NCBI GenBank assembly: GCA_001567085.1
Contig: LMZS01000015.1
Location: 1 to 64,000 of the forward strand
Source of the DNA: Chloroflexi bacterium OLB15
Lineage (GTDB): Bacteria; Chloroflexota; Anaerolineae; Aggregatilineales; Phototrophicaceae
Direction: 5' to 3'
DNA: 64,000 nt
The translations under genes were made by a program, and so were the position numbers. The notes beneath the pieces were generated by a model. That model ran no database searches and was not told the DNA's origin. It saw only the letters and a list, made by a program, of their open reading frames with translations. Positions 1 through 8,294 of the stretch are shown one piece after another (the stretch's first letter is position 1; every line of letters starts with the position of its first letter).

Positions 1-2
1 TA

Positions 3-233
3 CCTACAGCCAATTACTGCCTGGGGCTGAACGCGATCTTGCCAACGGGCGGTTTCGCGCGCAGCTTCTCGTCTGTTAGCATCTGGGATTTCCTGAAACG
101 CTCTGGAATCGGCTATTTATCAAAACAGGGCTATACTGCATTACAAGGCATCACCGCAACGCTGGCAGATTATGAGGGGTTTCCGGCACACGCTATGGCA
201 ATTCGTAAACGTAACGAAATCTTTGACCTATGA
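3..233 (+). CDS. hisD: Histidinol dehydrogenase, C-terminal fragment (5' end outside window)
   Basis: Only the last 76 residues are present; the frame is open to the left edge, so this is a truncation by the window, not a broken gene. The segment LPTGGFARSFSSVSIWDF followed by a basic tail with the pattern AxxEGxPAHAxAIRxR is characteristic of the HisD C-terminus, the part that helps form the active site across the dimer. HisD oxidises L-histidinol to L-histidine with two NAD+ in the cytoplasm. The call is supported by hisG and hisZ arriving from the opposite direction 1.2 kb away. The stop overlaps the start of the next gene by 4 bases (ATGA), so the two are probably translationally coupled. 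Confidence 0.88.
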   Translation, partial: PTANYCLGLNAILPTGGFARSFSSVSIWDFLKRSGIGYLSKQGYTALQGITATLADYEGFPAHAMAIRKRNEIFDL

Positions 234-1474
234 GCAGCGTGCTTGAGCGCGTTCAGAAGCTGCAATTTGAGGATAAAGCTGCTGCGGAAACGCTTCTGCT
301 TACCTTTCTGCGCGAAACACTAAATCTTGAGGCAACGAACGTTGAGCTGCGGCCTCTTGCGGTATCGCTCAATTCGTTCAATGGATTTTTGACGCTGAGC
401 GATGGAAAACGGCTGTTTTTCAAAACTCACACTGAGCCCGGCGGCATTATCACCGAATACTACAATGCGGGGCAGCTAGCGCAGGCTGGCTATCCGGTTT
501 TGCAGCCCGTATACAGTTCAACCGAAAGCGGGAAACAACTGCTCATTTATGAAGTGGTTGATCTGCCATCTGCCTTTGATACTGCGCGACAGATTGAAAA
601 CGGCGAAGATGCCGAGTTAGCCGCGATTACACGCGCACAAAATCGAGCAGATGACGCACTATTTGAAATTTACACGCGGACATTGGAGCAGCAAACCCCT
701 GAAGATGCCGCTAAAGCACCAGTTCACCAACTTTTCTACCACCGCCTAACCGGGGGACGGCTTCAGCAGTTTTACGGCGAAACCGGGGAAGAAGTGAGCC
801 TGCAACTGCCTGATGGCGATACGGTGACGATGGCCGATGTGCGTAAAGCCCAGTGGGAAGTTAATGGGCAGCAGTACCAGCTATCTCTGGATGAACTAAT
901 CAGCTCGGCGATCTCGCATTTAGACCCCCAGCAGGCGGGTATTTCCATCATCGGTCACGGAGATGCCCATAATGGAAACCTGTTTTTTGATGCTGCCAGC
1001 GAAAAATTGACGTATTTTGATCCGGCATTTGCCGGACGGCATCACCCTCTGATTGATCTTGCCAAGCCGTTATTTCACAACGTTTTTGCTATGTGGATGT
1101 ATTTTCCACAAGAAACGAATGATGAGCTTTTCCTTGACGTGTATCGCCACGTTGATGAATGGCAGATTGAGTACGAATTTCCATTAACGCCCGTTCGCGA
1201 GATGTTCTTTGAAAGCAAGATCGAGCGCGTGCTTAGCCCATTGATTATTGAGCTTTCACGCCAAAACGCGCTGCCATCTGATTGGAGGCAGTACTTGAAA
1301 CTGGCGCTGATGTGCTGCCCACTGCTGACCATGAATCTGGCAGATCAGCAGCGCTTCCCGCCGTCTATCTCGTTTCTGGGATTGGCAATGGCTGTTGAAA
1401 TGGGTGGCGAAAGTTACCGCCAGCGCAGCCTGATTGACCGCGCACTAGACGAAGTAGAACGGCGATTAGGCTAA
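230..1474 (+). CDS. APH-fold small-molecule kinase
   Basis: A 414-residue cytoplasmic protein of the aminoglycoside phosphotransferase / choline kinase fold. A probable ATP-binding lysine lies in FFKTH near residue 65. The Brenner-type catalytic motif HGDAHNGN is at 243-250, and the metal-binding FDPAF (the DFG equivalent) is at 263-267. The family phosphorylates hydroxyls of antibiotics, choline, homoserine, methylthioribose or fructosamine-like substrates; nothing here fixes the substrate. It starts inside the hisD stop codon (ATGA), so it is co-expressed with histidine biosynthesis, which is unusual. Its last 9 bases overlap the 3' end of the convergent hisG. Identity as an APH-like kinase is firm; an antibiotic resistance role is unlikely from this context. 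Confidence 0.8.
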   Translation: MSSVLERVQKLQFEDKAAAETLLLTFLRETLNLEATNVELRPLAVSLNSFNGFLTLSDGKRLFFKTHTEPGGIITEYYNAGQLAQAGYPVLQPVYSSTESGKQLLIYEVVDLPSAFDTARQIENGEDAELAAITRAQNRADDALFEIYTRTLEQQTPEDAAKAPVHQLFYHRLTGGRLQQFYGETGEEVSLQLPDGDTVTMADVRKAQWEVNGQQYQLSLDELISSAISHLDPQQAGISIIGHGDAHNGNLFFDAASEKLTYFDPAFAGRHHPLIDLAKPLFHNVFAMWMYFPQETNDELFLDVYRHVDEWQIEYEFPLTPVREMFFESKIERVLSPLIIELSRQNALPSDWRQYLKLALMCCPLLTMNLADQQRFPPSISFLGLAMAVEMGGESYRQRSLIDRALDEVERRLG

Positions 1475-2467
1475 CGCCGCCACAAGCCGCGCAAATGTTG
1501 GCGATTCGTTCAGGAACACATAACGCACAGGCACCGCGCTGATCTGCGTTCCACCAACAGAGCGCAGATATTCAATCGCTTCCAGAAGTGATTTGTTGGG
1601 GATAATCAACGTCACTGTAAACCACTGTGCGGCACCGCTATCTGATCCGAAAATAGGGGCAATGGTCGGCCCTTGAAGCCCGCGCGTGAGCGGGTTCAGC
1701 GAAATTTTTCGTCCGATGTCTTCGGCATTTTCGCCCGCAATGTTTACCGTGAGTTGGGTATAGGTCTTTCCTAACAGCGCCGCATCAATATGCTCTAGCA
1801 AAATACGCGCGGCATTCATCGCTTCCGGGTGTTCCTGAAGCATCTGGCGGCTGCCGATCAAACAGGCTTGCGAATTGATAATCACACCATCGGGCAGCGG
1901 TTTCAGGTGGTTTTCGCGCAGCGTCGTGCCAGTTTGCACCAGATCAACCACGATATCGGCATAACCAATGGTCGGCGCGGCTTCAATTGCGCCTTCTGCC
2001 GCCACAATGCTGAAATGGTGAATACCGTTTTTATGTAGAAATTCACGGGTTTTGTTCGGGTAGGTGGTGGCAACCCGCAAGTTTCGCAGTTTGGTTTCAC
2101 GAAAATCTAGCGCTACTTCTGCCAGATCGATCATGTTTTCAACGTCAATCCACGCTTCCGGAACTGCTACCACCAGCTTGCAGTGACCGTAATTCAAATT
2201 GTCGTGAATGACAATAACATCATCCTGACCATATTCGGCGACCACATCCAGCCCGGTAACGCCAAGCTTTGCCGTGCCATCCGCAACCTTATAAAGCACG
2301 TCAATCACGCGCTGAAATAGCACATCTACTGACGGAATTGCCGGAATAGTACCGATATACTGACGTGGATTCGGTTTGTCCACGCGCAATCCGCAGTCTT
2401 GCAGGAAATTCAGCGTCGGTTCGGCAATCGCGCCCTTGCTTGGCAGCGCAAACATCACTCTATTCAT
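1466..2467 (-). CDS. hisG: ATP phosphoribosyltransferase, long-form architecture
   Basis: HisG couples ATP and PRPP in the first step of histidine synthesis. At 333 residues it has the two periplasmic-binding-like catalytic lobes, with the PRPP-binding motif DLVQTGTTL at about 175-183. A C-terminal block follows (about 235-318, ending in TVTLIIPNKSLLEAIEYLR and SAVPVRYVF) that matches the ACT-like histidine-sensing domain of the long (HisG-L) form. The start ATG overlaps the stop of upstream hisZ (ATGA), so hisZ and hisG form one transcription unit. A long-form HisG beside a hisZ is unexpected, because HisZ normally serves the short form that lacks this domain. Confidence 0.93.
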   Translation of the reverse strand: MNRVMFALPSKGAIAEPTLNFLQDCGLRVDKPNPRQYIGTIPAIPSVDVLFQRVIDVLYKVADGTAKLGVTGLDVVAEYGQDDVIVIHDNLNYGHCKLVVAVPEAWIDVENMIDLAEVALDFRETKLRNLRVATTYPNKTREFLHKNGIHHFSIVAAEGAIEAAPTIGYADIVVDLVQTGTTLRENHLKPLPDGVIINSQACLIGSRQMLQEHPEAMNAARILLEHIDAALLGKTYTQLTVNIAGENAEDIGRKISLNPLTRGLQGPTIAPIFGSDSGAAQWFTVTLIIPNKSLLEAIEYLRSVGGTQISAVPVRYVFLNESPTFARLVAALA

Positions 2468-3837
2468 GAGGCAGATTTTTCTTTCAGCGCATCCACAAGG
2501 GTTGGTATTTCGTCCAGCCGGTACGCACGCGAATTCACCACCAGTTGATCGCCTTGCAATAGATACGAATCTGGGGATGCGGTTTCAGTCACAGCGATCT
2601 TCAGGCCAAGCGCCCGCAGTTTTTGCGCCCATAACACAGCCGCGCTGTTATCCGATGTGGGCGTAAGCTGAATTTTCAGGGTTTGTGGGGGTGCAGCTTC
2701 AATAAGTTCTTTAGCCAGGATTGTGTTATTCAGGTAAAACGCAAGACCGACGGCAGGCACTTCGCGGGGCGAGCCTAACAGTTCAGCAAAATCATCGTAG
2801 CGGCCGCCGCCGGCAAATAGAGTGCCGTTCACGCGCAACTCAAATACAATGCCGCTGTAATAATCCCAACTACGCGCCAAAGCGGGCTTGATTACCAGCT
2901 TTTGATGATCAATGCCGTAGGCCGTCACCATAGAGACCACCTGATGCATTTCGTCAACGAGCGCTTTTGCTCGCTCATCAGGCGCGGGCAGCAGGGCAGC
3001 CGTTTCCAGCCAATCTTCGCCTAGTGGCGCGGTCAATGAAGCGTAATTTGCGAGAAAATTCACCGCTTCAGACAGGCGCTCATAGGTTACAAGCCGCTGC
3101 TGTTTTCGCAGCAGGCGTTCAAGAATTTCATCGCGCGTGCGACCACTGATCGCCATAGCATCGGCATCTGTGGTTTTCATCAATGCCTGAAGCACGCGTG
3201 ATTGGTGATCTTCCGCTTCTTCGCCCGCCTGCTGTGCGGTAGGGAGTGCTACAAACTTCTCAAGCCAGTTCAAAAGTAGTTCAGCGGTCACCGGCTCGGT
3301 TTGATGATTCAAGAAATTGAGCAGCAGGCGCTGCGCGCGCGCATCCAGCCCAAATTGAGCCAACAGATGGCGTGTTAAACCTACATGGCCAATCGCGATC
3401 TCATAGCCGGCGATGCCCAGTTGTTCCGCCGCTAACCCCGCCAGCGCAATAATCTCTGCCTCAGCAAAACGGCCAGGCATGCCTAAAAGTTCCGCGCCCA
3501 CACTTTCAGTTTGCAGCGAATCTTCCGAGGGGCGATCTTCAAAGACTGGCCCGCTGAACGACCAGCGAATCACCGGCTGATCAGCGCCGTTTCGTATATA
3601 GGCGGCAACCGCCGGAGAGGTAAATTCTGGCCGCAGCGCCAATCTTTGATTCCGATAATCGAGGGTTAGCAGGTGATCTGCAATGAGATCGCCCGCGCGG
3701 GTCAGGAATAGCTCTGATGGCTGGAGGATGGGCGCATCAAAGCGCTCATAGCCGAAACCAGCAAGCACATTTTCAATGATTTCAACGCTGTGGCGAATAA
3801 ACAGAATTTCGCGCGCGCGATCCGTGATCGCAACCAC
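2464..3837 (-). CDS. hisZ: HisZ-type ATP phosphoribosyltransferase regulatory subunit (HisRS paralogue)
   Basis: A class II aminoacyl-tRNA synthetase-like protein of 457 residues. Visible landmarks are FSGPVFEDRP (motif 2), RSWDYYSGIVFE (equivalent to the HisRS RGLDYYTG loop), FAGGGRYDDF and a motif 3 region with AVGLAFYLNN. In HisRS the loop begins RGLDYY; here it reads RSWDYY, which fits a non-synthetase paralogue. HisZ forms a hetero-octamer with HisG and carries the feedback site. A tail of about 85 residues follows motif 3, resembling a decayed anticodon-binding domain. The start is GTG, as no ATG lies further upstream in frame. A divergent true HisRS cannot be excluded, but coupling to hisG favours HisZ. 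Confidence 0.82.
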   Translation of the reverse strand: MVAITDRAREILFIRHSVEIIENVLAGFGYERFDAPILQPSELFLTRAGDLIADHLLTLDYRNQRLALRPEFTSPAVAAYIRNGADQPVIRWSFSGPVFEDRPSEDSLQTESVGAELLGMPGRFAEAEIIALAGLAAEQLGIAGYEIAIGHVGLTRHLLAQFGLDARAQRLLLNFLNHQTEPVTAELLLNWLEKFVALPTAQQAGEEAEDHQSRVLQALMKTTDADAMAISGRTRDEILERLLRKQQRLVTYERLSEAVNFLANYASLTAPLGEDWLETAALLPAPDERAKALVDEMHQVVSMVTAYGIDHQKLVIKPALARSWDYYSGIVFELRVNGTLFAGGGRYDDFAELLGSPREVPAVGLAFYLNNTILAKELIEAAPPQTLKIQLTPTSDNSAAVLWAQKLRALGLKIAVTETASPDSYLLQGDQLVVNSRAYRLDEIPTLVDALKEKSAS

Positions 3838-3917
3838 TATTACACTCCAGGGCGACGCCGGGCGCTAACATGATAGCGGTTTTCCCGGCGCAATCAATGC
3901 CGGAGCAAAAAAACGGC

Positions 3918-4982
3918 CTATTCCGTTTGATCGCGATATTCACCGCTGGAATATACGTATACCGCCGCACCGGTGTCATTCGGAACTGTAAAGTCAAATT
4001 CTGCCGATGCCCAGTTATAGAGCCAGTTCGAGTCAGTGATGGATAAATTCACGCAGCCATGGCTATGCCGGTAGCCAAAGCCATCATGCCAGTAAGTGCC
4101 ATGCAAGCCAATGTCATCATCGAAATACATAGTCCAGGGCACTTCTTCCAAAAAATAGAAATCTGGCTGCCCGGCGGCACCGCTCATAATCGTGCGATCA
4201 TAGCGAATATAGACGTTAAACAGGCCTTCATTCGTCGGCCATTCAGCCAACCCCGATGAAACCAGCGTAGCAAACACGGGGAGATCGCCTTCATAAGCAA
4301 TCGCCACCTGCTCATAGAGATCAACGCTGACCCAACGTTGGGTATCTACTTCGGCGGGGCGCTCTACAGGGATCACCTTCGCGATCAAGGTTTGATGAAC
4401 CCATTGATCTACGCCTACCTGGTACCAGCGCCATCCATCAATCTCAACGTTGGCGTACAGATTTACGGTGGTATAGCGCATCAGCGGCAGATCAGTATCT
4501 AACGGATCAGCGCCGGGCGTGCGGCTGGGAACAACGTTCACCAATATCCAGCCCATAGGGTAGGGCAGCTCACCATCAGGCAGCAGTACGCCTGAAAATC
4601 GCGACGGAAGCACCTGCGTCAACACTTCTGAGCGCACCCATTCGCCAACGTTAATCTGCGTCCATTCGCCTTCAGGCGTGAAAGTGGTCAGGAAGTTGAA
4701 GCCAGCATCTAATGTGCGAACTGGCGTGCCATTAGGGGCATCGAAAATTTCGACCGCACCATTCACCCGCTGGTAAAGGCGGTCATATAGAAATTCTTCG
4801 CTGGGCGCAAGCATGGTGACGGCGGGCGCAGGGTATGCTTCAATGTCAGCCGCGCTAATCCCTGCGGCGTTAGCATCAGCGCGTGTACACTCAAGGCAAA
4901 CAACTTCCTGTGCGGCTACAGAAAATACTCCCGCCAAAATCAAAACAAACTGTGATGTAAGAAGCAGTGCTAGCCGTTTCAT
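3918..4982 (-). CDS. Secreted L,D-transpeptidase (YkuD family) with SH3-like repeats
   Basis: A 354-residue exported enzyme that would form 3-3 peptidoglycan cross-links or attach proteins to the wall. The catalytic block near the C-terminus contains an HGTYWHDGFG segment followed by SHGCVNL, the YkuD signature with the nucleophilic Cys. The N-terminus is a signal peptide (MKRLALLLTSQFVLILAGVF...AAQ). Between them lie two SH3-like stretches with the pattern 'N-x-Y-x-x-V...W-x-x-V...WV'. I place the start at the ATG at 4980-4982: the frame is open 36 codons further upstream, but that part looks non-coding and would bury the signal peptide. The neighbouring SH3b protein and LCP protein suggest an envelope gene neighbourhood. 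Confidence 0.9.
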   Translation of the reverse strand: MKRLALLLTSQFVLILAGVFSVAAQEVVCLECTRADANAAGISAADIEAYPAPAVTMLAPSEEFLYDRLYQRVNGAVEIFDAPNGTPVRTLDAGFNFLTTFTPEGEWTQINVGEWVRSEVLTQVLPSRFSGVLLPDGELPYPMGWILVNVVPSRTPGADPLDTDLPLMRYTTVNLYANVEIDGWRWYQVGVDQWVHQTLIAKVIPVERPAEVDTQRWVSVDLYEQVAIAYEGDLPVFATLVSSGLAEWPTNEGLFNVYIRYDRTIMSGAAGQPDFYFLEEVPWTMYFDDDIGLHGTYWHDGFGYRHSHGCVNLSITDSNWLYNWASAEFDFTVPNDTGAAVYVYSSGEYRDQTE

Positions 4983-5124
4983 AATCCCATCCAACTTGCC
5001 ACACCCGTCCGGTTGAACGTAGCATACCTTGCCAATATTCACGCCTACGCTTGCCTGACGATAACAGTATCCCAACCAGACGAGCGGCATTCGCCTAATT
5101 TCTCGTGAATTCTTCCGTTAATTG

Positions 5125-5155
5125 TTGGCATAAACGCGCACTCTTATTCTATACT
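5125..5155 (+). promoter_or_regulatory. Possible promoter for the SH3b protein gene
   Basis: TTGGCA at 5125-5130 and TATACT at 5150-5155 resemble sigma-70 -35 and -10 boxes, but the 19-base spacer is longer than ideal. They lie about 50 bases before the ATG at 5208, which has its own AGGAGA ribosome binding site. Confidence 0.3.
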
Positions 5156-5207
5156 TAGATTTGAAACAATTTATGTGACGAGCGGCTCAACATCAGGAGA
5201 CTGATCC

Positions 5208-5846
5208 ATGAAACGAATTTTTCGGGTTACGCTGCTTCTTGGAGTTTTCCTCCTCATCATGACGATGAGCGCCGTCGCCTTTGCTGCGCCGGCACAGCAA
5301 ACCCCAGCATTGCCAATTCTGGTCGTGAATACCGGGGCGTTAAATGTACGCAGCGGCCCTGGCCCGCAGTATACAGTAATCACTAGCGTTGTGGGTGGCA
5401 CCGAACTCCCTGTGCTTGGGACGAATCCGTCAGGCACCTGGGACCTGGTTTCAACAGCAGTAGGCAATGGTTGGGTTGATATTGCGTTCACTTTGCCGCG
5501 CGGCGATTTCCGATTTGTGCCTGTGGTTAACGTGCTAGCGCCAGCCGCGCCGGTAGTGCAACAGCCGGCAACTGTAAGTTTACCATCTTCTAACAGCGTG
5601 CCCGTTCCCGTGCTGGAACCGCCGCAAATTGTGGTCAATACTGGCCGCCTGAACGTGCGTACTGGCCCCGGCCCGCAATTTACAACGTTGGGCAGCGTGC
5701 CTGGCGGTACCATTCTTGATGGGCTAGCCACAACCCCCGATGGCCTGTGGTATTATGTTGAGAGTCCGCTAGGGCGCGGGTGGGTTTACGCAGAATTCAC
5801 TTTGCTGCGGGGCTTCTTTGATAACTTCGCGGTCATCGGCTACTAA
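5208..5846 (+). CDS. Secreted protein with two bacterial SH3 (SH3b) domains
   Basis: A 212-residue protein: a signal peptide (about 1-27, ending AFA-APA), then two SH3b repeats. Each repeat starts with VNTG-x-LNVR-x-GPGPQ and closes with a G-x-GWV segment (about 43-105 and 142-205), separated by a Pro/Val/Ser-rich linker. SH3b domains bind peptidoglycan or other wall ligands. No catalytic domain is present, so this is probably a wall-binding or adaptor protein. The start is supported by AGGAGA about 10 bases upstream. A response regulator gene follows 27 bases after the stop and may be co-transcribed. Confidence 0.85.
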   Translation: MKRIFRVTLLLGVFLLIMTMSAVAFAAPAQQTPALPILVVNTGALNVRSGPGPQYTVITSVVGGTELPVLGTNPSGTWDLVSTAVGNGWVDIAFTLPRGDFRFVPVVNVLAPAAPVVQQPATVSLPSSNSVPVPVLEPPQIVVNTGRLNVRTGPGPQFTTLGSVPGGTILDGLATTPDGLWYYVESPLGRGWVYAEFTLLRGFFDNFAVIGY

Positions 5847-5873
5847 AAGTCATAAGCAATAGGACTAGGATAA

Positions 5874-6230
5874 ATGCGCATCGTTTACGTCGAAGACAAT
5901 CTCGCCAACGTCGCTCTTATTGAGCGCATCTGCCAGATGAATGATGATCAGTTAGCTACTTACAACGATGCGGAGACGGCGCTAGCGGGAATACATCCCG
6001 GCGAGTCAGACCTGATCCTGATGGATTTGCACTTAGGCAACCGCAGTATGGATGGGCTGCAATTGACCCGGCTGCTGCGGCAAAAAGGGATCGGAGAGCC
6101 GATCGTGGCGATCACTGCATATGATACGATGGGCTTTGGCGATCAGTATGCTGCTGCCGGATGCGATGTGTATGTACGTAAACCAGTGTCTATTCGCAGC
6201 ATGCTGAACCTGATCAACCAGTACCGCTAG
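5874..6230 (+). CDS. Stand-alone response regulator receiver domain
   Basis: A 118-residue CheY-like protein with no output domain. The acidic pair is E7/D8, the phospho-acceptor is D51 in LILMDLHL, the switch Thr is T81 in AITAYD and the conserved Lys is K103 in VRKPVS. It resembles DivK/Spo0F-type single-domain regulators that act by protein-protein contact or in a phosphorelay. No histidine kinase lies nearby, so the partner is unknown. A strong stem-loop follows the gene. Confidence 0.9.
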   Translation: MRIVYVEDNLANVALIERICQMNDDQLATYNDAETALAGIHPGESDLILMDLHLGNRSMDGLQLTRLLRQKGIGEPIVAITAYDTMGFGDQYAAAGCDVYVRKPVSIRSMLNLINQYR

Positions 6231-6252
6231 CGTATTTTCCCATATATTTCTC

Positions 6253-6289
6253 AAAATACAGGGCGCCCTCAACGGGCGTCTTGTGTTTT
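6253..6289 (+). terminator. Rho-independent terminator after the response regulator
   Basis: Arms 6253-6268 and 6274-6289 pair over 16 positions, with three G-U pairs at RNA level and a 5-base loop. The 3' arm ends in TGTGTTTT, giving a U-rich tail. It closes the SH3b/response-regulator unit. Confidence 0.75.
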
Positions 6290-6393
6290 ACCCACGACAT
6301 CGCAACGCATCGCGGCTTCCCCGCCTGCGCATTGAATTTACAGCTATATGCTAGAAGTACGCTCAATTTTCAGACCTGAAATGGATCGCAACC

Positions 6394-7680
6394 ATGCAAC
6401 CGCGCCAGATTTTACCACTGATACTTTGTATTGTTTTCGTGATCAGCGTTGTGCCAAGTTGGGCGCAGGAAACAGCAGCGACGGCCAATCCTGATGAGAT
6501 TCCTGAAGCGATAACGCCAATTGACGAAGGCGAATACGATATCCTGAACTTTTTGCTGCTGGGAAGTGACACCTTTAACCCGACCAATTCAGGCCGTACA
6601 GATGTGATCATGGTTGTTTCAGTGAATCAAACGGCTGGAACGGTGGCGCTGCTCTCAATTCCGCGCGATCTATATGTATATATCCCTGAAATTGGCGTGA
6701 ACCGTATCAATACAGCTTACGGTTTTGGAGAGCAAACCTTTGGCGCAGGGGAAGGGCCGCGCAGCTTAATCAACACGATTGAATATAACCTTGGGCTGGC
6801 AATAGATTATTACGCCCGCATCAACTTTACCGACTTTCGCCAGATTATTGACGATCTCGGCGGCGTCGAAATCCCGGTTGACTGCGCTATTGAGGATTGG
6901 CGGCTGATCGAGCCGGACATGGATCCAACTGTTGAAGAAAATTGGGCTATGTATACGCTGCCAGTAGGGCTGCATCAGATGGATGGTGATCTGGCGCTGT
7001 GGTACGCACGCAGCCGCCGCACCAGCAGCGATTTGGATCGCGGACGCCGGCAGCAGGCGATATTACGCGCCGTATTAGGCAGGATTCGCCGCCTAAGCCT
7101 GCTGAATCAAATCACGGATATTTGGCCGCAGTTAATGGAAATTGTGGAGACGGATATTCCATTGGAGGTTATGCTAGGGCTGGTTCCGCTGGCGGCCACG
7201 CTGGACAGCTCACAAATTGCCTCGTATACCCTGCGCGCTAATCAGGAAGTGCGGGCATGGACATCGCCGCAGGGCGCAAGCGTGTTGGCGCCCAACCGTG
7301 ATGCAATTATTGCTTTAGAGCAGCAGATGTACCAACCGCCAACTACCTATCGTTTAGCAGCAACCAGCCCCCGTGTTCAGATTGTTAATGGCAGCGGAAT
7401 TGCCGGAATGGATCGCGTGGCAGCATCGCGCCTGGAATGGGAAGGATTCCTGGTGACTATTGGCGAACCCCTGCCTGCCTATTCCCCGCGAACCACAATT
7501 GTTGATTATACAGGGCAGTCAAAAGGCGGAAGCCTGGCGCTGCTGCAAAATGTGCTGCGGTTGGGTGACGAAGATATCTTGCCCGATCCTTCTCCGTCCC
7601 GTACTTTTGATTATCGCGTGGTTGTCGGCGGGGATTACTTCCCATGTACATACAACGTGATTCAGCCAGCAGGAAGTTAG
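6394..7680 (+). CDS. LytR-CpsA-Psr (LCP) family protein with LytR_C domain
   Basis: A 428-residue exported or membrane-anchored protein: an N-terminal hydrophobic signal (about 5-24), then the LCP domain. Motifs include FLLLGSDTF, an SGRTDVIMV Arg/Asp pair, LLSIPRDLYV and NRINTAYGFG. A later ARSRRTSSDLDRGRRQQ block supplies the conserved Arg and Asp residues that bind the pyrophosphate of a polyprenyl-linked substrate. A LytR_C domain starts at about 327 (VQIVNGSGIAGMDRVAAS...). LCP enzymes transfer glycopolymers from undecaprenyl carriers to the cell wall or to proteins. The last 4 bases overlap the stop of the convergent YigZ gene. Confidence 0.92.
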   Translation: MQPRQILPLILCIVFVISVVPSWAQETAATANPDEIPEAITPIDEGEYDILNFLLLGSDTFNPTNSGRTDVIMVVSVNQTAGTVALLSIPRDLYVYIPEIGVNRINTAYGFGEQTFGAGEGPRSLINTIEYNLGLAIDYYARINFTDFRQIIDDLGGVEIPVDCAIEDWRLIEPDMDPTVEENWAMYTLPVGLHQMDGDLALWYARSRRTSSDLDRGRRQQAILRAVLGRIRRLSLLNQITDIWPQLMEIVETDIPLEVMLGLVPLAATLDSSQIASYTLRANQEVRAWTSPQGASVLAPNRDAIIALEQQMYQPPTTYRLAATSPRVQIVNGSGIAGMDRVAASRLEWEGFLVTIGEPLPAYSPRTTIVDYTGQSKGGSLALLQNVLRLGDEDILPDPSPSRTFDYRVVVGGDYFPCTYNVIQPAGS

Positions 7681-8294
7681 TCTCTGGCTTTAAGCGCCGG
7701 CGTGACTGCGCCGTTGGATCGGTTGATGATCGTGGCAACGAAGGCGTCACCCTGATCGGCAGGGAGGATGACGGTAAGGGTGATCCCTTGGGCAAAATCT
7801 TCGCTCAGTATCTCACCCTCAAAGGCGGCGATTTCTCGCGTGGCAGCGCCGTAGAATGCGTAGCTGATGATTAGTTCATAGGTCGCACGCTCAATTTTGA
7901 CTTCAGTCGGCAGTACTGCCAGCACTTCTTTGGCCGAGTCTCCGTAAGCCTTCACTAAGCCTCCGGTTCCCAGTTTTGTGCCGCCAAAGTAGCGGGTGAC
8001 AACAATCACCGTATCTCCAAGATCGCTGCCGCGTAATACGGCCATGATCGGCGGGGCAGAAGTGCCGGAAGGCTCACCATCATCGCTCATGCCTTCCTGT
8101 ACGCTGTTGCCATAGCCAACGCGAAATGCATAAACATGATGCGCAGCATCTGGATAAAGTTTACGCTGCGCGTTGATGAATTCGCGTGCGTCAGCTACAG
8201 TGCTGGCGAAACCGGCAGCGGCAATAAAACGTGAATTTACGCGAACGATCTCGACCTGCGCCATGCTCGCGGGAATGCGATAACCGGTTGTCAT
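7677..8294 (-). CDS. YigZ/IMPACT-family protein (UPF0029)
   Basis: A 205-residue cytoplasmic protein. The N-terminal IMPACT/UPF0029 domain shows the family core: F-x-A near 23, then HHVYAFR, SDDGEPSGTSAPPI and VTRYFGGTKLGTGGLV. A small C-terminal ferredoxin-like domain follows, starting near LIISYAFYGAAT. The molecular function of bacterial YigZ is unsettled; links to translation or proline peptides have been suggested. Its ATG follows the TAA of the upstream ATPase gene without any gap (TAAATG), so the two are probably co-translated. Confidence 0.93.
   Translation of the reverse strand: MTTGYRIPASMAQVEIVRVNSRFIAAAGFASTVADAREFINAQRKLYPDAAHHVYAFRVGYGNSVQEGMSDDGEPSGTSAPPIMAVLRGSDLGDTVIVVTRYFGGTKLGTGGLVKAYGDSAKEVLAVLPTEVKIERATYELIISYAFYGAATREIAAFEGEILSEDFAQGITLTVILPADQGDAFVATIINRSNGAVTPALKARD

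Noticed and set aside
2464-3837. True histidyl-tRNA synthetase (hisS)
   Set aside because: The histidine-binding loop is altered (RSWDYY in place of RGLDYY) and the gene is coupled to hisG, so HisZ fits better, though not with certainty.
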